Assembly: GCA_900473415.1 (NCBI GenBank)
Contig: UCLR01000011.1
Coordinates: 53,383 to 117,382, forward strand
From: Hyphomicrobiales bacterium
Lineage (GTDB): Bacteria > Pseudomonadota > Alphaproteobacteria > Rhizobiales > Beijerinckiaceae
Length of the DNA stretch: 64,000 nucleotides
Direction of reading: 5' to 3'
Positions within the stretch are counted from its first letter, which is position 1, and each line of letters opens with the position of its first letter. The notes beneath the pieces were generated by a model. The model was not told where the DNA came from, made no database searches, and saw only the letters and a program-made list of their open reading frames with translations. Both the position numbers and the translations under genes were made by a program. Of the stretch, positions 50,218 through 58,075 are shown one piece after another.

Positions 50218-51471
50218 ATGAGTATCGAGAAGCTGCGCGCGACGGCCCTTTCGATCGCCGATCTGCGGGAGATGGCTCGCGAGCATCTGCCGCGAGGAAT
50301 CTTCGAGTATGTCGCGCGTGGCAGTGACGAGGATCGCAGCCTGGGCGGCAACGCGCGCGCCTTCGACGAGATCGACCTAGTCCCTCGGGTCGTGCGCGAT
50401 GTCTCCGAGCCCAACACGTCGTGCAAGTTGTTCGGCGAGCCATGCGCGGCGCCGATCGCAGTGTCGCCGACCGGATTCGCCAGCCTGCTCTGGCTCGACG
50501 GCGAGGTCGGCTCCGCCCGGGCGGCGGCCCGGGCGGGCATTCCGTTCGCGCTGTCGACGGGTTCGATCACACCGATGGAGCAGATCAGGGCCGAGGTGGA
50601 TGGCCAACTCTGGCTGCAGCTCTATGTCTGGCCTCAGCGCGAGATGACGCGCGAACTGATCGCGAGAGCGCGGCGCGCACGATATGAAGCGTTGATCATC
50701 ACCGTGGATACGCCGGTCGCGCCCTTCAGGCCGTACAATCTGAAGAACGGTTTCAGCATCCCGTTCAAGATCTCGAGCCGGAATTTTTGGGATATCGTGA
50801 CCCATCCGCGATGGCTCTACGGTGTGGTGTTCCGACGGTACCTGAAATCCGGCCCCATGGTCGCGGAGAATTATCCGGAGCAGCTTCGTGTCCCCGTTTC
50901 GGCGGCCAAGCCCGGCAAGTTCAACTTGCCGTTCTGCGACAATGTCAGCTGGGACGATATCAGAGAGTTCAGGCGGCTCTGGGATGGGCCGCTCATTCTC
51001 AAGGGCATCCTGCACCCGGAGGACGCCGCGCGTGCGGTCGAGGCCGGCTGCGACGGCATCATCGTGTCAAACCACGGCGGACGGAACCTGGATTCGGCTA
51101 TCGCGCCCATCCGGATGCTGCCCGAGATCGCCGAGAGGGTTGGTCACAAGACCACCGTGCTCCTGGACAGCGGCATCTCGCGGGGCAGCGATATCGTCAA
51201 GGCCCTGGCCTTGGGCGCCCATGCCGTGATGGTCGGCAAGGCCACGTTGTTCGGCGTGGGAGCCGGCGGGGAAGCCGGGGCACAGCGGGCCCTGGAGATC
51301 CTGGTCGATGAGCTCGTTCGGGTCATGACCAATTCCGGAGTGAAGGATCTTGGATCGATTTCGGCCGGGCTGCTGCGGCTGTCCCACGAATTCGCGCGAA
51401 CCATGCTGGAGCTGAATCCGGAGGCGGCGCAGACGATGGCGTCTACGAACGCGGTGAGTGCTCGTCTCTAG
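50218..51471 (+). CDS. FMN-dependent alpha-hydroxyacid oxidase/dehydrogenase
   Basis: A 417-residue TIM-barrel flavoprotein of the LldD/glycolate oxidase family. N-terminal LRATALSIADLREMAREHLPRGIFEYVARGSDED is typical. The catalytic His286 and Arg289 are in IIVSNHGGRNLD, and GIIVSNH follows the Lys of LILKGILHPEDA. The FMN-phosphate region is LLDSGISRGSDIVKALALGA. It oxidises an L-2-hydroxyacid to a 2-oxoacid. It ends the dctPQM-SMP-30 operon, while the FAD enzyme at 28.7 kb could handle the D-isomer. Confidence 0.92.
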   Translation: MSIEKLRATALSIADLREMAREHLPRGIFEYVARGSDEDRSLGGNARAFDEIDLVPRVVRDVSEPNTSCKLFGEPCAAPIAVSPTGFASLLWLDGEVGSARAAARAGIPFALSTGSITPMEQIRAEVDGQLWLQLYVWPQREMTRELIARARRARYEALIITVDTPVAPFRPYNLKNGFSIPFKISSRNFWDIVTHPRWLYGVVFRRYLKSGPMVAENYPEQLRVPVSAAKPGKFNLPFCDNVSWDDIREFRRLWDGPLILKGILHPEDAARAVEAGCDGIIVSNHGGRNLDSAIAPIRMLPEIAERVGHKTTVLLDSGISRGSDIVKALALGAHAVMVGKATLFGVGAGGEAGAQRALEILVDELVRVMTNSGVKDLGSISAGLLRLSHEFARTMLELNPEAAQTMASTNAVSARL

Positions 51472-51488
51472 AGCTGCGGCGTCTTCAT

Positions 51489-51522
51489 CGGGTGGATGAG
51501 GCCCTTCGGCCTCGCCGCCCGA
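51489..51522 (+). terminator. Candidate terminator hairpin after the hydroxyacid oxidase gene
   Basis: GAGGCC-CTTC-GGCCTC (51498-51513) lies inside outer TCGGG/CCCGA arms (51489-51493 and 51518-51522), followed by TTTAG. The T-tract is short, so termination may be partial. Confidence 0.5.
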
Positions 51523-51647
51523 TTTAGTCAGGGGCAGCTCGTGCAGAGCGTGTCGGGCAGGGCGGCGGCCCGGCCCCGAAAGCGCATCGAAAATCTCGGT
51601 TTGCCGTGCCGGGTTTTTCAAGCGGCAGGCCGCCGCCCGCCGCGCTT

Positions 51648-51806
51648 CTAGAAGCTGGAATAGGCCACGCAGGCCAGCCACAGCGCAAACAGCGCCAAGC
51701 TGCCGTACCAGATGCCGGAATAGAGGCGCATCAGCCCGGCGTCGGCTTCGAGCGCAGCTTCGAGATTCTCCGCATGGGCGGATGCTCGTTCGATAGGGCT
51801 CAACAT
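51648..51806 (-). CDS. Small single-pass membrane protein
   Basis: The product has 52 residues from the ATG at 51806, preceded by GGGAGGATGCG; an in-frame ATG at 51830 adds 8 residues without such a site. An acidic, Ala-rich amphipathic N-terminal half (HAENLEAALEADAG) is followed by one hydrophobic helix (about residues 31-48). It is divergent from the isochorismatase-like gene, with a GntR-type palindrome between them. No family is recognised. Confidence 0.55.
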   Translation of the reverse strand: MLSPIERASAHAENLEAALEADAGLMRLYSGIWYGSLALFALWLACVAYSSF

Positions 51807-51890
51807 CGCATCCTCCCGAGATGCAACCATCTTGTTTTTTGTGTCCGGGGACCGAAGCCGCCCGGCAGCGCCGTTGCAACGCGAATTCGA

Positions 51891-51907
51891 TTATGCACAA
51901 TGCATAA
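51891..51907. promoter_or_regulatory. GntR-type operator, perfect 7-bp arms
   Basis: TTATGCA-CAA-TGCATAA is a perfect palindrome with 7-bp arms and a 3-base centre, the longest of five ATGCA-N3-TGCAT sites in the window. It lies 73 bases before the isochorismatase-like start and 85 bases before the divergent small membrane protein gene, so it can control both. Confidence 0.7.
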
Positions 51908-51979
51908 ACGGAATAAAGCGTAATTCGATTAGCGCCGAGCCATCCCGAGGCCGGCGCAGATGGACGGGTGAGGCCGACG

Positions 51980-52552
51980 ATGACGAGCATGCTTCTCGTG
52001 ATGGATATGATCAACGACCTGGTGCACCCCGATGGTCCCAATGCGAAGACCTATGTCGCCTGCGGCAACGCGAAGGGCATGTATCGCGGGACGGTCGCTG
52101 CGATCGCCAAGGCGCGGGCGGCGGGCGTTCCGGTCGGCTATGTGAGGGTCGGCTTCTCGCCGGATTATCGCGAATGCCCGCCCGGCTCGCCCGTCTTCTC
52201 GAAGGCGAAGGAATTCGGGCTCTTCAAGCTCGGCACCTGGGGCACCGAGGTCTATGAGCAGTTCGCCCCGCAGTCGGGCGATTTCGACATCGTCAAGCAC
52301 CGCGTCAGCCCGTTCTACGGGACGAATCTTGAGCCGATTCTGCGGGCCAACGGCATCCAGCACCTTGTTCTCTGCGGTGTCTCGACCAATGGCGTCGTGC
52401 AGGCGGCGGTTCGGGAAGGGCATGATCGCGACTATGCCTGCACTCTGCTGGAGGATTGCTGCTGCGGCGCCACGGAGGACGAGCACAATTTCGCGCTCGC
52501 CGGCCTGAAGCGCTATGCCGCCATCACCACCTCGGACGCCCTGGTGTTCTAA
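51980..52552 (+). CDS. Isochorismatase-fold protein lacking the catalytic Cys
   Basis: The product has 190 residues from the ATG at 51980 (GTG 51968 is also in frame). The cysteine-hydrolase fold is clear: Asp9 in LLVMDMINDLVHP and Lys106 in FDIVKHRVSPFYGTNL. The third motif, usually TNVCVE with the nucleophilic Cys, reads STNGVVQAAVREG, placing Val139 where Cys is expected. It may therefore be a non-hydrolytic or altered member; isochorismatases proper also lack this Cys. It is the first gene of the GntR-controlled cluster and followed by the regulator gene. Confidence 0.85.
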   Translation: MTSMLLVMDMINDLVHPDGPNAKTYVACGNAKGMYRGTVAAIAKARAAGVPVGYVRVGFSPDYRECPPGSPVFSKAKEFGLFKLGTWGTEVYEQFAPQSGDFDIVKHRVSPFYGTNLEPILRANGIQHLVLCGVSTNGVVQAAVREGHDRDYACTLLEDCCCGATEDEHNFALAGLKRYAAITTSDALVF

Positions 52553-52679
52553 GCGGGCGCCCCGGATCCGCGGGGAACGTGACAGGCAACACCGTCTCCA
52601 GTATGGGCAGTTCCACGCATTTCCCGATGTTCTTGCGCTCGAGGCCTTTCGGGCGCGCACTCCTCAGTGGCTGGGCCAG

Positions 52680-53309
52680 ATGGATTATCGCACCAAGGAA
52701 GAGCAGGTCGCGGATTTCCTAAGGGAAGGCATTCTTTCCGGCCGGTTCCCGCGCGGCGCGCGCCTGAAGCAGCTCGAGATCGCCGAGATGCTGAAAACCA
52801 GCATCACGCCGGTGCGCGAGGCGCTGAAGCTTCTGGAGGCTGAGGGCTATATCTCGGGCGGCTCCTACAAGGGGGCGACGGTCGTTCCGTTTGATGTCGG
52901 CGCCTCGTCCGAGATCCTGAACCTGCGCGTGCTGCTGGAAGCCCAGCTGGTGCGCGGGGCGGTCGACAAGCTCCAGACCGAGGACATCGACAAGCTGCGC
53001 GGCCTGGCGGCAGAATTCGAGGCGGCTGCGAAGAGCGGCGACAGCTCGGCGGCGCGCGCGGTCAATTACCGCTTTCACCGCCGCATCTACGATATCGCCG
53101 AGATGCCGCAGACGATGCACTTCGTGCAGATCCTCTGGGCCCGCTACCCGTTCGATCTGATCAACCGGATCGAGGGGCGGGCCGAGCGCGCCGCGGCCGA
53201 ACATACCGAGCTGCTCAATCAGATGATCGCCGGCGACGTTTCCGGCGCCATGCTGACCACCCGTCGTCATATCGAGAGCGGCTGGTCAGAGCTGCGGGGC
53301 GCTCTCTGA
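52680..53309 (+). CDS. GntR family transcriptional regulator (FCD type)
   Basis: The product has 209 residues when started at 52680; an in-frame ATG at 52602 would add 26 residues that do not look like the family. The winged helix-turn-helix is at about residues 5-70 (VADFLREGILSGRFPRGARL, LEIAEMLKTSITPVREALKLLEAEGYI), followed by an all-helical FCD effector domain with metal-ligand-like His (NYRFHRRIYD and HTELL, ARRH-type RRHIESG). It probably binds the ATGCA-N3-TGCAT palindromes found near five genes, and an organic acid effector is typical for FCD members. Confidence 0.9.
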   Translation: MDYRTKEEQVADFLREGILSGRFPRGARLKQLEIAEMLKTSITPVREALKLLEAEGYISGGSYKGATVVPFDVGASSEILNLRVLLEAQLVRGAVDKLQTEDIDKLRGLAAEFEAAAKSGDSSAARAVNYRFHRRIYDIAEMPQTMHFVQILWARYPFDLINRIEGRAERAAAEHTELLNQMIAGDVSGAMLTTRRHIESGWSELRGAL

Positions 53310-53445
53310 CGCTTCTTGGTTGAGCGGGGGGCGAACTCTCTTCCGGCGGCTGAGGGCTTTTTGCTCCGGCTCACGGCCCTAGTCGGCAGGTTCCTGGGGC
53401 CCCTGGGCGGTCTGCTTCCAGAGCAGAACGGGGTCCTGCATCGAT

Positions 53446-53458
53446 GTGCATTGTGCAT
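53446..53458. promoter_or_regulatory. GntR-type operator before the SDR gene
   Basis: GTGCA-TTG-TGCAT differs from the perfect ATGCA-N3-TGCAT palindrome at one outer base. Its core TGCATTGTGCA is the exact reverse complement of the core at 51894-51904. It lies 97 bases before the SDR start codon. Confidence 0.62.
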
Positions 53459-53555
53459 TGTGGATCTTTTTGGGATGCGCTAGCCTGCGCGTCCGTCGGC
53501 AATCCCCGTTCGGGCAAGAATGCATGGGCCGGGCGGCCGGTCCCAGGAGTCTGCT

Positions 53556-54305
53556 ATGTCAAATGCTCAATTGAGCGGCGCACCGCGCCTCGATGGTCAG
53601 ATCGCGCTCGTGACCGGAGCCGCAGGTGGTATTGGGAGCGCGACCGTCGCGGCCCTGGCAGAGGCCGGGGCGACGGTGATCGCCACCGACATTGCCGGGG
53701 GCGACCGCGAATGGCCGTCAGGCGCACATTTCCGCCGCTGCGATGTTACGTCGGATGCTGATACCGGGGCCGTGATCGACGCCGTCATCGCGGAGCATGG
53801 CCGCATCGACATCCTGATCCTCTGCGCCGGCACGATCTCACACGCCCCGCTCGGGGAGTCCACGGATGAGGAATGGCGCTCGATTCTCGACGTCAACCTG
53901 TTCGGCGTGGTCAACCCGGTGCGCAAGCTGTTTCCGATCATGGCGGCGCAGGGTTACGGCAAGATGGTCGCGCTCGGCTCGATCGCAGCCAAGATCGGCG
54001 GCGTCGCCTCGGGGCCTTCCTATGTCGCGGCGAAATCGGCCGTGCACGGGCTGATGAAATGGGTCGCCAAGTCCGGCGCCGCCAAGGGCGTCTACGCCAA
54101 TATCGTCGCGCCCGGCCCGGTCGAGACGCCGATGTGGTCCAAAGTGACGCAGCGCGCGGCGCCTTCGCCGCATGGCAGCGTGCCGCTCGGCCGCTACGGC
54201 CAGCCGGAGGACATCGCCCAGTCGATCCTGTTCCTGGCCTCGCCGGCCTCCAACTGGATCACTGGGACGGTGCTCGACGTCAATGGCGGCATGCTGATGG
54301 ATTGA
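53556..54305 (+). CDS. Short-chain dehydrogenase/reductase
   Basis: A 249-residue Rossmann-fold enzyme; the ATG at 53556 follows CAGGAG. The cofactor motif is TGAAGGIG (20-27) with Asp45 (ATDIAGG) favouring NAD(H). The catalytic residues are Ser142 (ALGSIAAK), Tyr156 and Lys160 (SYVAAKSAVHG). The C-terminal LASPASNWITGTVLDVNGGML is standard for classical SDRs. It likely oxidises a 3-hydroxyacyl-CoA or other secondary alcohol in the pathway. Its stop overlaps the start of the next dehydrogenase gene (TGATG). Confidence 0.92.
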   Translation: MSNAQLSGAPRLDGQIALVTGAAGGIGSATVAALAEAGATVIATDIAGGDREWPSGAHFRRCDVTSDADTGAVIDAVIAEHGRIDILILCAGTISHAPLGESTDEEWRSILDVNLFGVVNPVRKLFPIMAAQGYGKMVALGSIAAKIGGVASGPSYVAAKSAVHGLMKWVAKSGAAKGVYANIVAPGPVETPMWSKVTQRAAPSPHGSVPLGRYGQPEDIAQSILFLASPASNWITGTVLDVNGGMLMD

Positions 54306-55231
54306 TGGCCATGAGCGAGCATCCCACCATCGGCTTCATCGGCCTCGGCGTCATGGGCGGCCCGATGTGCCGCAACATCGCGACGAAGCATCCGGGCCGT
54401 GTCCTGGCCAGTGACATCAACCGGGCGAGCTTCGACGAGGCTCTGGCCGGCACGAAGGCGGAATGGGTGGGCTCCACCGCTGCCCTTGCCGCCGAGGCCG
54501 ACATCGTCTTCCTCTCCCTGCCCGGCGGAAAGCAGGTCAAGCAGGTCTGCCTCGGCGAGGGTGGCATCGCCGCTCATGCGAAGCGCGGCGCGGTCGTGGT
54601 CGATCTGAGCACGACGGCTGTCTCCGAGGCGCGAGAGATCGCCGAGGCGCTCGCCGGTTCCGGCATCGCCTTCGCCGATGCGCCCGTCGCCCGGACACGC
54701 GAGGCTGCCCGCAAGGGTGCGCTCAGCGTGATGGTCGGCGCGCCGCAGGCACTTTATGAGCGGGTTCGGCCGCTGATCGACTACATCGCCACCGACATCA
54801 CCCATGGCGGAGAGGTCGGCACGGGCCAGGTTCTCAAGCTCGTCAACAACATGCTGGTGTTCGAGCATGTCGTCGCGCTGGCCGAAATGCTCGTTGTTGC
54901 CGAGCGCGCGGGCGTTCGGCCTGAGGTGATGCTGGATGCGGTCTCGAAGGGCTCGGGCGACAGCTTCGTGCTGCGCAACCACGGCCGCAACGCGATGCTG
55001 CCGCGCAGCTTCCCGGACAAGGCCTTCCCTCCGGAATATGTGCTCAAGGATATCGGCTATGTGCTCGAGTTGGCACGCGACTCAGGCGTCGAGGCGCGCC
55101 TCGCCGAGCTGACCCGCCGCTACTACAGCGCCTCAGCTGCCGGCGGCGGCAGTGGTCGCTATTTCCCTGCCGTGATCGAGCTGATCGAGGCCGGAGGAGC
55201 GGTGCCCGACGCCGGGGGCTCCGGCTCCTGA
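54305..55231 (+). CDS. Beta-hydroxyacid dehydrogenase (3-hydroxyisobutyrate dehydrogenase family)
   Basis: The product has 308 residues from 54305 (the ATG at 54311 is an alternative); the frame extends upstream only as a shadow of the SDR gene. The NAD(P) motif is GFIGLGVMGGPM (10-21). The catalytic Lys is Lys178 in GTGQVLKLVNNML. The substrate motif, usually DAPVSGG, reads DAPVARTREAARKG, as in a less common subgroup. It oxidises a 3-hydroxyacid or reduces a tartronate-semialdehyde-like compound. A terminator follows. Confidence 0.9.
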   Translation: MAMSEHPTIGFIGLGVMGGPMCRNIATKHPGRVLASDINRASFDEALAGTKAEWVGSTAALAAEADIVFLSLPGGKQVKQVCLGEGGIAAHAKRGAVVVDLSTTAVSEAREIAEALAGSGIAFADAPVARTREAARKGALSVMVGAPQALYERVRPLIDYIATDITHGGEVGTGQVLKLVNNMLVFEHVVALAEMLVVAERAGVRPEVMLDAVSKGSGDSFVLRNHGRNAMLPRSFPDKAFPPEYVLKDIGYVLELARDSGVEARLAELTRRYYSASAAGGGSGRYFPAVIELIEAGGAVPDAGGSGS

Positions 55232-55277
55232 ATACCCCGCACTGCTGGCGCCGGCGGGGGCCGGCCGAGCTCAATGA

Positions 55278-55300
55278 GGGGCGCGCCGTCGGCGCGCCCC
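55278..55300 (+). terminator. Intrinsic terminator after the dehydrogenase gene
   Basis: GGGGCGCGCC-GTC-GGCGCGCCCC (55278-55300) is a perfect 10-bp stem with a 3-base loop, followed by TGTTGCT, a weak T-tract. It separates the SDR/dehydrogenase transcript from the MaoC/CoA-transferase operon. Confidence 0.7.
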
Positions 55301-55307
55301 TGTTGCT

Positions 55308-55320
55308 ATGCAAAATGCAT
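55308..55320. promoter_or_regulatory. GntR-type operator without an immediate gene
   Basis: ATGCA-AAA-TGCAT is a perfect palindrome 8 bases after the terminator and 351 bases before the next start codon. With the second site at 55569 it brackets about 250 bases of DNA in which no gene is seen; the pair could permit looping or mark an unrecognised short transcript. Confidence 0.6.
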
Positions 55321-55568
55321 CTTTTTTGATGGCGGCTGAGCGACGCGTCCGATCGGTCGCGGCTTTTTTCTCCCGAACTTGTGAGCCTTCGCAGGCGTCA
55401 TTCCGCGGCGGCGCACAAGCGAAATCCGCGCTCTCTGCGCGAAATTGCGCTGAAATTCCAGTTCTCCACGGGCGTTCGGCAATTGAAGGCTAGCTGCTGT
55501 CCATGCGTTGGCCGGAGCGCCTCACAGCGCCTGACGCTGAAATGTGGTGTTGACGGCCGTCGCTATAG

Positions 55569-55581
55569 ATGCATTGTGCAT
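55569..55581. promoter_or_regulatory. GntR-type operator before the MaoC/CoA-transferase operon
   Basis: ATGCA-TTG-TGCAT is a perfect palindrome 89 bases before the start codon at 55671. A possible -35 TTGACG lies at 55550-55555, but no convincing -10 is seen at the normal distance. Confidence 0.65.
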
Positions 55582-55670
55582 ACTTGAATGATGCGTGAGA
55601 AGCCGGCGACCCGTGGACACCCTCGGGTGAGGTCTGCGCCGGCCATGGAACTGGAAAAGGAACGATCCTC

Positions 55671-56885
55671 ATGAGCGCCGTCGAAGCCGTTGCCAACAAC
55701 AATGTCGGATCCGCCCCGGCGGAGGGGAAAATCACCGATCAGGCGATCGCCGAAGCGCGCAAGATGATCGGCCTGCAGCTGCGGCCGGAGGGGCCCTATC
55801 TGCAGGACGCGACCGCCGACACGCTGCGCAACTTCTGCAACGGCATCGGCGATCTCAATCCGCTCTACCGCGAAGCCGAATACGGCCGCGTGAGCCGCTA
55901 CGGCACCCAGCTCAGCCATCCGATGTTCCCGATGGCCTTCGGCTGGGTCGGGCGTACGCGCTGGGGCCTTCCGGGCGTGCACGGCTTCTACGCCGGCAAT
56001 GACTGGGAGCTCTTCCGCCACATCCGTCCGGGCGACCGCATCACGGCGATCGAGCGGGTGGTCGGCGTCGAGGAGAAGGAGAGCAAGTTCTCGGGCCGCC
56101 TCGTGCTGCAATATGTCGAGGCGAGCTATTCGAACCAGCGTGGCGAGCTCGTCGCCCGGGCGCTCGGCACCTGCACGCGTCATGAGCGCAAGGCGGCGCG
56201 CGACGCCGGCAAGTACAAGGACATCCAGCCCTACGAATACACCCCCGAGGAATTCGAGAAGATCGACGCGGCCATCCTCGACGAGGACCGGCTGATCCGC
56301 GGCGCCAACGTCCGCTATTGGGAGGACGTGACTGAAGGGGAGACGCTGCCGAGCATCGTGCGCGGCCCGCTCTCGCTGATGGACACCATGGGCTTCCTCG
56401 TCGGCTGCGGCCGCGGCCACACCCATGGCGTCGTGCTGAAGGCGGCCGTCAAGCATCCCGGCCACTTCTTCCGCAACCCGGAAGCCGGCGGCGGCATCGA
56501 GTACACCGGCATCGGGCACCATCGCGAATCGGTGGCGAAGGAGGTCGGCGTTCCCGGCACCTATGACTACGGCCCGCAGCGTTCGTCCTGGATGTGCAGC
56601 CTCGTCACCAACTGGATGGGCGACGCCGCTTTCCTGAAGCGGGTCCGCACCGAGATGCGCCGCTTCAACACCATGGGCGACTGCACCTGGTGCAAGGGCA
56701 AGGTCACGCGGAAATACGTCAAGGACGGCCATGCGCTGGTCGACATCGAGATCTGGGGCGAGAACCAGCGCGGCGAGCTGACGACGCCGGGCCTGGCGAC
56801 GGTGATCCTGCCCTCGCGGGACGTGAACCTGCGCGTCGCCTTCGATGGGGCCGCGCTCGATCTCGAGCTCCCGGTCATCCGCTGA
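55671..56885 (+). CDS. MaoC-like double-hotdog acyl-CoA hydratase/dehydratase
   Basis: A 404-residue protein; the ATG at 55671 has AAGGAA upstream. The N-terminal hotdog half contains a hydratase-2-like region (TLRNFCNGIGDLNPLYREAEYG, then SHPMFPMAFGW), with Asp and His in the expected catalytic places. A second hotdog half ends with MRRFNTMGDCTWCKGKVTRKYV and DIEIWGENQRGEL. The length suits a fused two-domain enzyme adding or removing water on an enoyl-CoA. It is unlike mesaconyl-C1-CoA hydratase. It begins an operon of five further genes: three CoA-transferases, a second hydratase and a lyase. Confidence 0.85.
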   Translation: MSAVEAVANNNVGSAPAEGKITDQAIAEARKMIGLQLRPEGPYLQDATADTLRNFCNGIGDLNPLYREAEYGRVSRYGTQLSHPMFPMAFGWVGRTRWGLPGVHGFYAGNDWELFRHIRPGDRITAIERVVGVEEKESKFSGRLVLQYVEASYSNQRGELVARALGTCTRHERKAARDAGKYKDIQPYEYTPEEFEKIDAAILDEDRLIRGANVRYWEDVTEGETLPSIVRGPLSLMDTMGFLVGCGRGHTHGVVLKAAVKHPGHFFRNPEAGGGIEYTGIGHHRESVAKEVGVPGTYDYGPQRSSWMCSLVTNWMGDAAFLKRVRTEMRRFNTMGDCTWCKGKVTRKYVKDGHALVDIEIWGENQRGELTTPGLATVILPSRDVNLRVAFDGAALDLELPVIR

Positions 56886-56887
56886 GA

Positions 56888-58075
56888 ATGGTGGCAGCCG
56901 TGCCTGTGAACCAAAGCCAGAAGCCGCTCGCCGGAATCCGAGTGGTCGAACTCTCCCAAGGGGTGGCCGCCGCCTATTGCGGAAGGCTGCTGGCGGTTCT
57001 GGGCGCGGAGGTCACGCTGCTGGAGCCGCCCGGAGGGCACCGCCTGCGCGCGGAGCCCCCCTTCCTGCCCGGCGCGGCCGGGAGCAGCGCTCTGTTTGCC
57101 TATCTGGCAGCGGGCAAGCGCAGCTATGTCCACGAGGCCGATGCCGGGCTCGGAGTTGTTCCCGACGAACTGCTCCGGGAGGCGCATATCCTCGTGCACG
57201 ACGTGCCAGTCGCTGAAACAGAGGCGCAGGGTCTCGATTCCGAGACCCTCGCGCAGCGCTTTCCGAACCTGATCAATCTTTCGGTCCTGCCTTTCGGCGC
57301 GCAGGGGCCAAAGGCGGATTGGCGGGCCGAGGAGATCAACGCGATCCATGCGGCAGGCGAAGGTTTCCTCCTGCCGAACGGACTGTCGGTCGAGCTCTTC
57401 CCGGATCGACCTCCCCTCAAGATCTATGGGCACTTCGCTGCCGTGCAGGCGGGGGTCGCCGCGGCTCTCGGCGCACTCTCCGCCCTGTGGGTCGGAAAGG
57501 GGCAGTCTGTCGATGTTTCGGTCCAGGATGCGGCGCTGGCGGTAGGCTGCTTTGCGATCCAGCGCCTCGGCGACGGTTCGGTCGAGCATCGTGCCGGGCG
57601 GTCCTTCAAATATGGCGGCGTGCTGGAGTGTCGCGACGGCTTCGTCGAGGTTCTGACGCTCGAAGAGCGTCAATGGCAGGGCATGGTCGAGCTGATGGAC
57701 AGGCCGGCCTGGGCCACCGACGGAACGTTGGATGATCCGTTGGAACGCAGCCGCCGTGGCGCCGAACTCAATGGGCATATTCGGGCCTGGGCCCGGCAAC
57801 ATGAGGTCGCGGAAATTGTCGGCCGAGCCCAAGCGCTCGGCGTGCCAATGGCGCGCTACAATGCGCCGGCCGACGTGCTCAACGGGCCTCACGAACGGGC
57901 TCGTGGCCTCTTCCAGACCGTCGAGGTCGACGGCGCCGGCCCGACACCGATGTTGGTAGCGCCTTTCCATTTTGGCGGCGCGCCGCTTCGCCTCCGCGGA
58001 GGGCCACCGGCGCTTGGCGCAGACGGCCCCGTGACGATGACCGAGACGAGCCTGCAGGCGAGGGCCGCACGATGA
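56888..58075 (+). CDS. CaiB-type CoA-transferase subunit lacking the catalytic Asp
   Basis: A 395-residue class III CoA-transferase fold starting 2 bases after the hydratase stop. The family frame is intact (GIRVVELSQGVAAAYCGRLLAVLGAEV; later SALWVGKGQSVDVSVQDAAL). However, the active-site Gly-Asp position aligned with the family (GD followed about 13 residues later by AAL) reads Gly181-His182 in IYGHFAAVQAG. The protein is therefore probably the non-catalytic partner of a heteromeric transferase, the next gene encoding the Asp-bearing subunit. The two genes overlap by 4 bases, fitting 1:1 synthesis. Confidence 0.85.
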   Translation: MVAAVPVNQSQKPLAGIRVVELSQGVAAAYCGRLLAVLGAEVTLLEPPGGHRLRAEPPFLPGAAGSSALFAYLAAGKRSYVHEADAGLGVVPDELLREAHILVHDVPVAETEAQGLDSETLAQRFPNLINLSVLPFGAQGPKADWRAEEINAIHAAGEGFLLPNGLSVELFPDRPPLKIYGHFAAVQAGVAAALGALSALWVGKGQSVDVSVQDAALAVGCFAIQRLGDGSVEHRAGRSFKYGGVLECRDGFVEVLTLEERQWQGMVELMDRPAWATDGTLDDPLERSRRGAELNGHIRAWARQHEVAEIVGRAQALGVPMARYNAPADVLNGPHERARGLFQTVEVDGAGPTPMLVAPFHFGGAPLRLRGGPPALGADGPVTMTETSLQARAAR

